DNA of 37,611 bases from an uncultured Prevotellaceae bacterium (GTDB lineage: Bacteria > Bacteroidota > Bacteroidia > Bacteroidales > Bacteroidaceae), in the NCBI GenBank assembly GCA_946406555.1, contig CAMJLB010000014.1:1-37611 (forward strand), in the 5' to 3' direction. The notes below the pieces were generated by a model, which saw only the letters and a list, made by a program, of their open reading frames with translations, did no database searches and was not told the DNA's origin. Positions 1 to 8,240 of the stretch are shown in pieces. Position numbers and translations under genes: made by a program. How positions within the stretch are numbered: position 1 is the first letter of the stretch; every line of letters begins with the position of its first letter.

Positions 1-1847
1 TCGAGGTTGAAGGCACCGTCGTGGGCAATGAAGCACTTGAAGCGCTTGTCGTGATGGCCCGCCAGATAGTAGACCGAGAAGCCGCCAAACGAGGCTCCCA
101 CGGCAGCCATCCTGTCTTTGTCGACGTAGGGCAGGTTCTGGGCGGCATCGTCGATGGCCGAGAGATAGTCGTTCATGCACTGTCCGGTCCAGTCGCCCGA
201 GATCTGCTCGAGCCACTCCTGGCCGAAGCCGGGCAGTCCCCTGCGGTTGGGGGCCACGACGACGTAGCCCTGCGAGGCCATGATGAAGAAGTTCCAGCGG
301 TAGCTCCAGAACTGGCTGACGGGGCTTTGGGGACCGCCCTCGCAGAAGAGCAGGGTGGGGTACTTCTTTGTCTCGTCGAAGTGGGGCGGCAGGACGATCC
401 AGGTGAGCATCTCCTTGCCGTCGGTGGTCTTCACCCATCGCTGCTGCACCGAGGGCTTGGCGAGTTGGTCGAGAATGTGGCCGTTCTCCTGGGTGAGCTG
501 CGCCACGATGGTCTTTTCTGGCTTCTTGAAGTTGGGGGTGATGACATAGAGGTCGGCCGGTGCCGTGAAACTGTGGCGCTCGGCCAGCAGCCGCCGCCCG
601 TCGTTGAGCATCTGCAGTGAGCCGAAGTCGGCCCAGGTGTCGGTGAGCTGCTTCACCTCTCCCTTCCAGTTGACGGCATAGAGGTTCTCGGTGGCATGCC
701 ACACACCTATGTAATATATGAGGCACTCGTCTTTCTTGATGTTGCTCCAGCAGAAATCGTCTACGTTCGAGTCGAAGGTCTCCGTGAGGTACTTCTTCTC
801 GCCGGTGAGCAGGCTGCAGACGCAGAGGCGCTGACGGTCGGCCTCGTAGCCATTGCGCTCCATCGAAAGCCATGCCACATATTTGCCGTCGGGCGAGAAC
901 TTCGGGTTCTGGTCGTAGCCCACGTTGTTCTTCAGGTTAGCGGGGGCGTTGACGGCCTGGTGCCGCATGGTCTTCGTGGGGTCGATGGCAGGCTCCTTAT
1001 ATCCTTCTGGCTTGCAAAGGTTTCGCGTCTGGCGCGACTGCAGGTCGTAGAGGAAGATGTCAGAGTCGGTAGAGATGCTGTAGGCCAGCCCCGTCTTCAT
1101 GCGGCAGGTATAGGCAATCTGTTTCGAGTCGGTGCTCCAGTCTATCTGCTCTATGCCGCCGAAGGGCTCCATGGGGCACTCGTAGGGCAGCCCTTCGAGC
1201 AGGTCGGTGGCAGTGGCGGCGATGCCGTCGGGCGTGACATCGGCCACGAAGGGGTGCTGTATCGATTCCACGTAGTGGTCCCAGTGGCGGTACATCAGGT
1301 CGGTGACCAGTCGGCCGGTAGCCTTGGGCAGGTCGGCGGGGTTCTCTTTTATCACCTCGTGGAAGGGAATGCTCTTCAGCAGGATGACCTTCTGCCTGTC
1401 GGGCGAGAACTTGAAACCCTCTACCGCGCCTTCGGTCTTCGAGAGTTGGCGGCGGTCGGTGCCGTCGGCCTTCATGGCCCACACCTCTCCGCCGGTGAGG
1501 AAGGCCAGCGTCTCATTGTCGAGCCACTGCGGGTCGGTCTCGCTCTTCTGTGTGGCGGGCGAGAGCTGTCGCTTCCCCGTTCCGTCGGCATTCATCACGT
1601 AGAGCACTTGGCGGCTCTTGTTCTGCTTCACGCTGTAGTAGCCCACCTGATAGGCCACGTGCCTGCCGTCGGGTGAAGCGCAATAGGAGCCGATGCGGCC
1701 CATGGCCCAGAGGGCTTCGGGCGACATGCGGCCATCTTCGACGACAATTTTCTGCTTACCAATCATTTGGTTGTCTTGTGCTGTTACCGTGCCACTGGCC
1801 ATGCTCAAGCATACGGTGGCAATGATAGTTAGGATTGCTTTATTCAT
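1..1847 (-). CDS. S9 family serine peptidase (DPP/acylaminoacyl peptidase type), partial
   Basis: Exported serine peptidase of the prolyl-oligopeptidase family (S9), expected to cleave peptides in the periplasm. The reading frame runs from the ATG at 1847 to the left edge, about 615 codons, so the C-terminus is missing. The N-terminus has a signal peptide (MNKAILTIIATVCLSMASG, likely cut after VTA). Next comes a region of repeated 'SPDG..VAY' strands, as in the S9 beta-propeller. The nucleophile motif GASFGGF is at the end of the visible part, with Ser about residue 586. The catalytic Asp and His should lie beyond the window. The start ATG sits inside the last codons of the upstream flippase-like gene (8-base overlap), so the two are probably translationally coupled. 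The family assignment is firm. The substrate preference (dipeptidyl versus acylaminoacyl) cannot be told. Confidence 0.9.
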   Translation of the reverse strand, partial: MNKAILTIIATVCLSMASGTVTAQDNQMIGKQKIVVEDGRMSPEALWAMGRIGSYCASPDGRHVAYQVGYYSVKQNKSRQVLYVMNADGTGKRQLSPATQKSETDPQWLDNETLAFLTGGEVWAMKADGTDRRQLSKTEGAVEGFKFSPDRQKVILLKSIPFHEVIKENPADLPKATGRLVTDLMYRHWDHYVESIQHPFVADVTPDGIAATATDLLEGLPYECPMEPFGGIEQIDWSTDSKQIAYTCRMKTGLAYSISTDSDIFLYDLQSRQTRNLCKPEGYKEPAIDPTKTMRHQAVNAPANLKNNVGYDQNPKFSPDGKYVAWLSMERNGYEADRQRLCVCSLLTGEKKYLTETFDSNVDDFCWSNIKKDECLIYYIGVWHATENLYAVNWKGEVKQLTDTWADFGSLQMLNDGRRLLAERHSFTAPADLYVITPNFKKPEKTIVAQLTQENGHILDQLAKPSVQQRWVKTTDGKEMLTWIVLPPHFDETKKYPTLLFCEGGPQSPVSQFWSYRWNFFIMASQGYVVVAPNRRGLPGFGQEWLEQISGDWTGQCMNDYLSAIDDAAQNLPYVDKDRMAAVGASFGGFSVYYLAGHHDKRFKCFIAHDGAFNL

Positions 1848-2940
1848 ACTGTGATTTTTGATGATGTGATATTACGTGTGGGGGCGGCGTGCCGTGGCCG
1901 AACAGCCCGTCGAGGCGCATGAGGAGGATGCCGATGGCTATCCATACGATTTCGCGGAAGCGGCAGATGATGCCCACGAAGATGCCCATCGCTGCCGGCA
2001 GGCCCATCGCCGCGACGGATAGCACGAAGCCGCCTTCCTGCACGCCAAGCTGCATGGGAAGGAAGCCGATGAGGTTGGCAAAGAGCGTGGTGAACGACAC
2101 GATGAGTATGGAGTGGAGAAAGCTGAGCAACAAGCCCTGGGGGCCGCCTCCACCGTCGATGCCGAAGAGCAGGAGCATGAACATCACCTCGAGGCTCTGC
2201 GCCACGCGGGAGAAATATTCCCACAGCAGGCTTGCGTAGAAGGCGCGCTTGTCTTGGCTGTAGAGAGAGGCTATCTGTTCGTCGATGTTGCGCAGCGATA
2301 CGGCATGCTTTTCCTGGAACCGTTTGCTCCAGCCCGACAGTCCCGGCAGATGGCCAGCCCAGCGAATGGCCTTCACGACGAGGCCTTTGCGGTAGCCTTT
2401 CGAAAAGATGCGGAACGCTGCCAGGCAAAAGATGACGGCCGCCCCCAGCATGGTGGCGATGGCGGGCGTGAAGGGCAGGTCGCCAACGGCGGCCAGTGCC
2501 AGATAGATGAATATGGAGGAAAACCAGAACCAGAAATGGGCAAAGAAGTGCATCATGGCATAGAGGATGACCGATGACGTGGCATGCTCCCGGCCGATGT
2601 CTTTCGACAGCTCGAGTATGCGATAGGGCTCGCCGCCCAGACCGCCCACGGGCGTGGCATAGTTCAGGGCATAGCCCGTAATGGTGAGCCGGTAGACACG
2701 CCAGAAGCCTACGTGCCCGGCAGGCCCCGTCTTGCTCTTGATGATGGTTTGCCAGGCTATGGCATTCATGCCGTAGATGAACACCCAGATGCCTATGATG
2801 GGCAGAAGCCAGTAGCCGGCATGGCACAGATGCTGCCATAGCTGGGCAAAGCTCACGTCGAACGTGAACAGCATGGCCACTACCGCAGCTACGCCTATGA
2901 AAAAGAACAGGTTGTTCAGCCTTTGCTTAGTCCATTTCAT
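1840..2940 (-). CDS. Lysylphosphatidylglycerol synthase TM-region (UPF0104/AglD-like) membrane protein
   Basis: Integral membrane protein of 366 residues resembling the flippase-like transmembrane region found in MprF and in free-standing UPF0104 proteins. It has about seven to eight hydrophobic segments, for example near residues 12-30, 43-63, 123-152, 162-180 and several after 230. The family signature is visible as 'YALNYATPVGGLGGEPYR' at about residues 92-109, and 'LIGFLPMQLGVQEGG' near 290-305. There is no soluble aminoacyl-transferase domain, so it should not itself make lysyl-PG. A role in moving or exposing a lipid is inferred from the family. It ends 8 bases inside the S9 peptidase gene. 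A strong terminator lies between it and aspS upstream, so it probably has its own promoter, which I could not find. Confidence 0.85.
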   Translation of the reverse strand: MKWTKQRLNNLFFFIGVAAVVAMLFTFDVSFAQLWQHLCHAGYWLLPIIGIWVFIYGMNAIAWQTIIKSKTGPAGHVGFWRVYRLTITGYALNYATPVGGLGGEPYRILELSKDIGREHATSSVILYAMMHFFAHFWFWFSSIFIYLALAAVGDLPFTPAIATMLGAAVIFCLAAFRIFSKGYRKGLVVKAIRWAGHLPGLSGWSKRFQEKHAVSLRNIDEQIASLYSQDKRAFYASLLWEYFSRVAQSLEVMFMLLLFGIDGGGGPQGLLLSFLHSILIVSFTTLFANLIGFLPMQLGVQEGGFVLSVAAMGLPAAMGIFVGIICRFREIVWIAIGILLMRLDGLFGHGTPPPHVISHHQKSQYE

Positions 2941-2991
2941 GTCTCAATGCGCATTGCATCGGTGTCGCTATTATGAGTTATATGTTGCTAT

Positions 2992-3064
2992 AAAAAAACA
3001 GGTTGGTACAAAACGTTGAGGTGTCTTCGCTCAACACTCAGCGTTTTGCACCAACTTGTTTTTT
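2992..3064. terminator. Long inverted-repeat terminator after aspS
   Basis: Arms 2992-3020 and 3037-3064 pair over about 28 bases with three mismatches or wobbles, including CAAAACG with CGTTTTG, and end in A/T runs on both sides. It could therefore terminate on either strand; the natural use is for aspS on the minus strand. The loop contains GTTGAG and CTCAAC (3015-3020 and 3030-3035), which could form a competing inner hairpin. Confidence 0.8.
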
Positions 3065-3107
3065 GTATATTACGAATGAAGTGTCGTTCCTCGGCCGGGG
3101 AGGGGGG

Positions 3108-4874
3108 TTATGCCTCTTTCTCGGTGAGCTCAACCTTCAGGCAGAGCTCCTCGAGCTGCTTGGGGTCAAGCTCTCCAGGGGCATCGAGCATCACGTCGCG
3201 TCCGCTGTTGTTCTTGGGGAAGGCTATGCAGTCGCGAATGCTGTCGAGGCCGGCCATGAGGCTCACGAAGCGGTCGAGGCCGAAGGCCAGACCGGCGTGA
3301 GGCGGCGCACCGTACTTGAAGGCATTGATAAGGAATCCGAACTGCGCCATGGCCCGCTCGGGAGTGAAGCCCAGGATCTCGAACATCTTCTCCTGCAGCT
3401 TGCCGTCGTGGATACGCAGCGAGCCACCGCCCACCTCGACCCCGTTGCACACGAAGTCGTAGGCCACGGCGCGCACCTTGGCCGGATCGGTGTCGAGCAG
3501 GGGTATGTCGTCGGGATTGGGCATGGTGAAAGGATGGTGTGTGGCCATGAGCCGCTGTTCCTCGTCGCTCCATTCGAACAGGGGAAAGTCTACAATCCAC
3601 AGGCACACGAACTGATCTTTGTCGCGCAGTCCCAGGCGGTCGCCCATTTCCAGACGCAGTGTGCACAGCTGCACACGGGTCTTATTGGCATTGTCGCCAC
3701 TCATGATGAGCACCAGGTCGCCATCCTTGGCACCCATGGCCTCTTTTACCTTTGCCCATACTTCGGGAGCATAGAATTTGTCGATGCTCGTCTTCACGGT
3801 GCCGTCGGCATTGAACTTCACGTATACCAGCCCTTTGGCACCCACTTGGGGACGTTTCACAAAGTCGGTGAGCTGGTCCAGCTGCTTGCGCGTGTAGTCG
3901 GCACAGCCCGGCACGCAGATGCCGCCTATGTAGTTGGCCTCGTTGAACACGGGGAAGGTGCCCGTGCCCTTCAGCTGGTCCATCAGCTCTACAAACTCCA
4001 TGCCGAAGCGCAGGTCGGGCTTGTCGGAGCCGAAACGGCGCATGGCCTCGTGCCATGTCATGCGTTGCAGCGGGGGCAGCTCTATGCCGCGAATCTCCTT
4101 GAACAGGTGGCGGGCCAGGTTCTCAAATACCTCGAGCACGTCTTCCTGCTCGACGAACGACATCTCGCAGTCTATCTGCGTGAATTCCGGCTGGCGGTCG
4201 GCACGCAGGTCTTCGTCGCGGAAACACTTCGCAATCTGGAAGTAGCGGTCGAAGCCTGAAACCATCAGCAGCTGCTTCAGCGTCTGCGGGCTTTGCGGCA
4301 GGGCATAGAACTGTCCGGGGTTCATGCGCGAGGGCACCACGAAGTCGCGTGCTCCCTCGGGGGTGGAACCTATCAGGATAGGCGTCTCTACCTCGATGAA
4401 GTTCTGGGAGTCGAGGAAGTTGCGAATGAGGATGGTCATCTTGTGGCGCAGCTCCAGGTTCTTGCGCACGGCCTGGCGGCGCAGGTCCAGATAGCGGTAT
4501 TTCATGCGTATGTCATCGCCGCCGTCGGTGTTGTCTTCAATGGTGAAGGGTGGGGTGAGGCTCTCGCTGAGGATGTTCAGCTCCTTGGCAAACACCTCTA
4601 CGTCGCCAGTGGGCATCTTCGGGTTCTTCGACTGGCGTTCGCTTACCCGGCCTACAACCTGTATGCAGTATTCGCGTCCCAGTTTGTTGGCCCGTTCGGT
4701 GAGAGTGGCATCGTCGCTCTCGTCGAACACAATCTGTGTGATACCATAGCGGTCGCGAAGGTCGACAAAGGTCATGCCGCCCATCTTCCGCGTGCGCTGT
4801 ACCCATCCGGCAAGCGTAACATCGCTGCCGGCATCGGCGAGACGAAGCTCGCCACAAGTCTTTGTTCTGTACAT
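3108..4874 (-). CDS. aspS: Aspartyl-tRNA synthetase
   Basis: Cytoplasmic class II synthetase that charges tRNA-Asp with aspartate; 588 residues, the normal bacterial size. The N-terminus ([11 protein letters not shown], then '[21 protein letters not shown]') is the OB-fold anticodon-binding domain. Motif 1 is around '[13 protein letters not shown]' (about 142-154). Motif 2 is '[18 protein letters not shown]' (about 218-235). The bacterial GAD insertion covers roughly 290-420. Motif 3 is 'GLAFGLDRF' near residue 530, followed by '[11 protein letters not shown]'. The start is fixed by the usual N-terminus. A promoter -7 element lies 40 bases upstream at 4914-4921, and a strong terminator follows the gene. 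No anomaly seen. Confidence 0.98.
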   Translation of the reverse strand: MYRTKTCGELRLADAGSDVTLAGWVQRTRKMGGMTFVDLRDRYGITQIVFDESDDATLTERANKLGREYCIQVVGRVSERQSKNPKMPTGDVEVFAKELNILSESLTPPFTIEDNTDGGDDIRMKYRYLDLRRQAVRKNLELRHKMTILIRNFLDSQNFIEVETPILIGSTPEGARDFVVPSRMNPGQFYALPQSPQTLKQLLMVSGFDRYFQIAKCFRDEDLRADRQPEFTQIDCEMSFVEQEDVLEVFENLARHLFKEIRGIELPPLQRMTWHEAMRRFGSDKPDLRFGMEFVELMDQLKGTGTFPVFNEANYIGGICVPGCADYTRKQLDQLTDFVKRPQVGAKGLVYVKFNADGTVKTSIDKFYAPEVWAKVKEAMGAKDGDLVLIMSGDNANKTRVQLCTLRLEMGDRLGLRDKDQFVCLWIVDFPLFEWSDEEQRLMATHHPFTMPNPDDIPLLDTDPAKVRAVAYDFVCNGVEVGGGSLRIHDGKLQEKMFEILGFTPERAMAQFGFLINAFKYGAPPHAGLAFGLDRFVSLMAGLDSIRDCIAFPKNNSGRDVMLDAPGELDPKQLEELCLKVELTEKEA

Positions 4875-4913
4875 TGTTCTTTATTTTTGCTTGTCAAGAT
4901 TTCAAATTTTGTG

Positions 4914-4921
4914 CAAAATTA
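4914..4921 (-). promoter_or_regulatory. aspS promoter, -7 element
   Basis: On the minus strand this reads TAATTTTG, an exact match to the Bacteroidota -7 consensus TAnnTTTG, 40 bases before the aspS ATG. No clear TTG is seen at the expected -33 distance. Confidence 0.55.
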
Positions 4922-4997
4922 CACAGAATATTCGAAAATACGGCATGTATACCCAACTTTTATCGATAATTCGATACGGCGTTTCGTTTTTTTTACG

Positions 4998-5005
4998 TAA
5001 TTTTG
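4998..5005 (+). promoter_or_regulatory. addAB promoter, -7 element
   Basis: TAATTTTG matches the Bacteroidota -7 consensus 31 bases upstream of the addA start. It lies in an AT-rich divergent gap shared with aspS (4875-5036). No good -33 TTG is visible. Confidence 0.5.
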
Positions 5006-5036
5006 GGGTCTGAAAGCTACTTTTTTGTGAAATAAT

Positions 5037-8000
5037 ATGCAGAACAACCCTATTCGGCCCCCTCGGTCGAAACCTTTGATTGTGTATAAGGCGAGTGCAG
5101 GCAGTGGCAAGACCTTCACGCTGGCCACCGAGTACATTAAGCTGCTGGTGAGCAATCCTCAGAACTACCGGCATATACTCGCCGTGACCTTTACCAACAA
5201 GGCCACCGAAGAGATGAAGATGCGCATCTTGAGTCAGCTGTACGGTATATGGCAGCGGCTGCCCTCGTCGAAGGGCTATGCCCAAAAGGTGGAGCACGAC
5301 CTCGACGCATCGGCCGACTTCGTGGCCCAGCGGGCGGGGGAGGCACTCAGCCTCTTGCTTCATAATTACAGCTACTTCAGGGTGGAGACCATCGACTCGT
5401 TCTTTCAGAGCGTATTGCGCAATCTCGCACGTGAACTTGATTTGACGGCTAATCTTCGTATTGGACTGAATGACAGTCAGGTAGAAGAAATGGCTGTAGA
5501 TCAACTTATAGAAGGACTGACGGTTACCGATGCCATGCTGAAGTGGATCCTGAAATATATCATGGATACCATCAGCGACGATCAGTCGTGGAATGTCATA
5601 GGGCAAATCAAGCAGTTTGGGAAGACCATCTTCCGCGACTATTATAAGGCGAGCAGCCAAGAACTGTACGACACCATGAGGCAGCCCGGCTTTTTCGAAC
5701 ACTATACGAAAGAACTACGCACTCTTCGCGACGGAGCATATAAGGCGATGACTGCCCTTGGCCAACGCTTTTTCGACGAGCTTGAAGGTGCAGGCTTCGG
5801 CATAGAAGACCTGGCATACGGCAAGGCGGGAGTTGCCGGCCTGTTCATCAAGCTGAGGAATGGGCAGTTCGACGAGAGCGTTCTGGGGAAGCGTGCCCTC
5901 GACTGTGCCGGACAGCCAGACAAGTGGTATAAGAAAACCCATGAGCGAAGTGCCGAATTGCACCAGTTGGCCGATGGCCTGCTGGGCTCTCTTCTGCAGC
6001 AGGCCATCAGCGAGCAACCCCGTCGATGGAGGCTTTACAAAAGTGCCGACCTCACCCTGCGTCATCTTGATCAGCTGCGGCTGCTTGAAAGCATCGAGAA
6101 ACGGGTGAGAGCTTTGAATCAAGACGCCAACCGCTTCTTGCTGAGCGATACACAGCAATTGCTGCACGAGCTGATAAGTGGCAGCGACTCGCCCTTCATC
6201 TTCGAGAAGATAGGCACCCAGCTGCAGCACATCATGATCGACGAGTTCCAGGACACTTCCACCGTGCAGTGGACGAACTTCAAGGTGTTGCTGCAAGAGA
6301 CCATGAGCCACCGCGACACCGAAAACCTGATCGTGGGCGACGTGAAGCAAAGCATCTACCGATGGCGTAGCGGCGACTGGCGGCTGCTGCAGAACATCAG
6401 CGAACAGTTTCCTCATGGCAGCGAGATGCTCGAGACGCGAACGCTCGATACTAACTATAGGTCGAGCCAGAGGGTGGTCTGCTTTAATAATACGTTCTTC
6501 ACCAAGGCCGCAGAGATAGAGGCCGTGGATGCCTACGACGATGTGGTGCAGTCGCTGCCTGCCGGAAAACCGAAGGGTGGGGCAGTAGACGTCGTACTGC
6601 TGCCGTCGGACGACTATCAGCAGCAGACCCTTGCCACCCTTGCTGAAAAGATACGGTCGCTGGTCGTCGGCCAGCAGGTGCCGCCCTCGCAAATCGCCAT
6701 CCTCGTGCGCACCAATACGCAGATTCCCCTCATTGCCAACTATTGTATGGAGCAACTTCCCGAGGTGAGCATCGTGAGCGATGAGGCGTTCAGGCTCGAT
6801 GCTTCGCCCGCCGTGCAGACAATCGTCCAGGCCCTGCGGCTGCTCGTCGCCCCTGATGACATCATCGCCCGTGCCTTTCTGGCGAAGGTGTATAGCCGGA
6901 AGCCTTTGTACCTGCAGGAAGCCGGCACGCTGCTGCCCGAAGCCTTTTGCCAGCACACGGGCGAACTGTTGCGAATGCCCCTCTATGCGCTCACCGAGCG
7001 GCTCTACGCCATTTTCCAGCTCAGCCAGATGGAAGGGCAGAGTGCCTATCTGTGCGCGTTCTACGACCAGGTGGCAAACTACGTGAACGAGCAGTCGGCC
7101 GACATCTTGTCGTTTCTCGGTGCATGGGAAGAGAGCATTTGCTCGAAAACCATTCAAAGCCCCGAAACCAACGGCATTCGACTCATTAGCATACATAAGT
7201 CGAAGGGGCTCGAATTCCCTCACGTACTCATACCTTTCTGCGACTGGCGGCTTGAGCATAACGACATTTTATGGTGCAAGCCTGCCGAAGAACCCTTCAG
7301 CCAGCTGCCCATAGTGCCCATCGACTACAGCCAGAAGGGCATGATGGGAACCATCTATCAGCGTCACTACGAGGAAGAAAGCCAGCAGAATACCGTCGAC
7401 AACATGAATCTGCTGTATGTGGCCTTCACCCGTGCATCGCAGAGCCTGTTCGTCATTGGCAAGCGTGCTGCGAAGAACAGCCGGTCGGCACTCATAGAAC
7501 GCACCCTCCCCGAGATTGTAGGACTGCTGGAGGGGGCCACCCTCACAGGCGAGCAAGAGGTGAAGCAGCCTATGGTCTTTACTTATGCCGGCGATACTGC
7601 CGACGAGGCCACGAGAGCGAACGACGGCAACGACGATAAGAAGCGCTGTCACGAAACCAATCCGTTCCTGTTGCCCAGCCAACCGCTGCCTTTGAGCATC
7701 GAGGTGTTTGCCAATAAGACCTCTTTCAGGCAGAGCAACAAGAGCCGGGCTTTTGCCACGGCTCCCGACGATGAGCCACAGCAAGAGCGCAACCGCTATA
7801 TACAGATGGGCAATGTGCTGCACGAGTTGTTCTCTACCATACGCACCACCGATGATATCGAGCCAGCGTTGCAGCGTATGGAGTTCGATGGCATTCTCTA
7901 CGACCAGGAACTCACCAAGGGGCGCTTGGCGGCAATGATTCGCAAACGGCTTAGCGACCCACGGGTGGCACAATGGTTCAGCAACAGATGGACGCTCTTC

Positions 8001-8240
8001 AACGAGTGTACCATCCTGAGTATCGACCCACAGTCGGGGCTGGCTACTGAGCGGCGACCAGACCGCGTGATGACCGATGGGAGGCAGATGATTGTCGTCG
8101 ACTTCAAATTCGGGCACGAGCGCGATGAATATCATCAGCAGGTACGATCCTATATGGACCTGCTGCAGCAGATGGGCTACGACAACATTCATGGCTATCT
8201 GTGGTTTGTCTATTCCAACAAAATAATCGAAGTAAAATGA
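5037..8240 (+). CDS. addA: AddA-like helicase-exonuclease subunit (UvrD/RecB superfamily)
   Basis: Large subunit of an AddAB/RecBCD-type enzyme that unwinds and resects double-strand DNA ends for RecA; 1067 residues. Superfamily 1A helicase motifs are intact: Walker A ASAGSGKT at 19-26, motif Ia 'VTFTNKATEEM', motif II DEFQDT from D402, and 'GDVKQSIYRWRSGDW' soon after. The late motifs include 'ISIHKSKGLEFPHVLIPF' near 717-735 and 'NLLYVAFTRASQ' near 790-800. The C-terminal RecB-type nuclease has the expected residues: H near 950 ('GNVLHELF'), D1009 (RPDR), D1022 and K1024 (VVDFKF), then 'HHQQVRSYMDLL'. Both activities should therefore be active. It overlaps the next gene by 4 bases (ATGA), which fits co-translation of a two-subunit enzyme. 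Confidence 0.93.
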   Translation: MQNNPIRPPRSKPLIVYKASAGSGKTFTLATEYIKLLVSNPQNYRHILAVTFTNKATEEMKMRILSQLYGIWQRLPSSKGYAQKVEHDLDASADFVAQRAGEALSLLLHNYSYFRVETIDSFFQSVLRNLARELDLTANLRIGLNDSQVEEMAVDQLIEGLTVTDAMLKWILKYIMDTISDDQSWNVIGQIKQFGKTIFRDYYKASSQELYDTMRQPGFFEHYTKELRTLRDGAYKAMTALGQRFFDELEGAGFGIEDLAYGKAGVAGLFIKLRNGQFDESVLGKRALDCAGQPDKWYKKTHERSAELHQLADGLLGSLLQQAISEQPRRWRLYKSADLTLRHLDQLRLLESIEKRVRALNQDANRFLLSDTQQLLHELISGSDSPFIFEKIGTQLQHIMIDEFQDTSTVQWTNFKVLLQETMSHRDTENLIVGDVKQSIYRWRSGDWRLLQNISEQFPHGSEMLETRTLDTNYRSSQRVVCFNNTFFTKAAEIEAVDAYDDVVQSLPAGKPKGGAVDVVLLPSDDYQQQTLATLAEKIRSLVVGQQVPPSQIAILVRTNTQIPLIANYCMEQLPEVSIVSDEAFRLDASPAVQTIVQALRLLVAPDDIIARAFLAKVYSRKPLYLQEAGTLLPEAFCQHTGELLRMPLYALTERLYAIFQLSQMEGQSAYLCAFYDQVANYVNEQSADILSFLGAWEESICSKTIQSPETNGIRLISIHKSKGLEFPHVLIPFCDWRLEHNDILWCKPAEEPFSQLPIVPIDYSQKGMMGTIYQRHYEEESQQNTVDNMNLLYVAFTRASQSLFVIGKRAAKNSRSALIERTLPEIVGLLEGATLTGEQEVKQPMVFTYAGDTADEATRANDGNDDKKRCHETNPFLLPSQPLPLSIEVFANKTSFRQSNKSRAFATAPDDEPQQERNRYIQMGNVLHELFSTIRTTDDIEPALQRMEFDGILYDQELTKGRLAAMIRKRLSDPRVAQWFSNRWTLFNECTILSIDPQSGLATERRPDRVMTDGRQMIVVDFKFGHERDEYHQQVRSYMDLLQQMGYDNIHGYLWFVYSNKIIEVK

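Noticed and set aside
696..1676. 326-residue plus-strand frame at the left end
   Set aside because: Shadow of the S9 peptidase, whose minus-strand frame carries a signal peptide and the GASFGGF motif.
3003..4259. 418-residue plus-strand open frame
   Set aside because: It is the antisense shadow of aspS, whose minus-strand frame has all class II synthetase motifs.
5715..7259. 514-residue minus-strand open frame
   Set aside because: Shadow of addA; the composition is typical of antisense to GC-rich codons, and it has no domain and no promoter.
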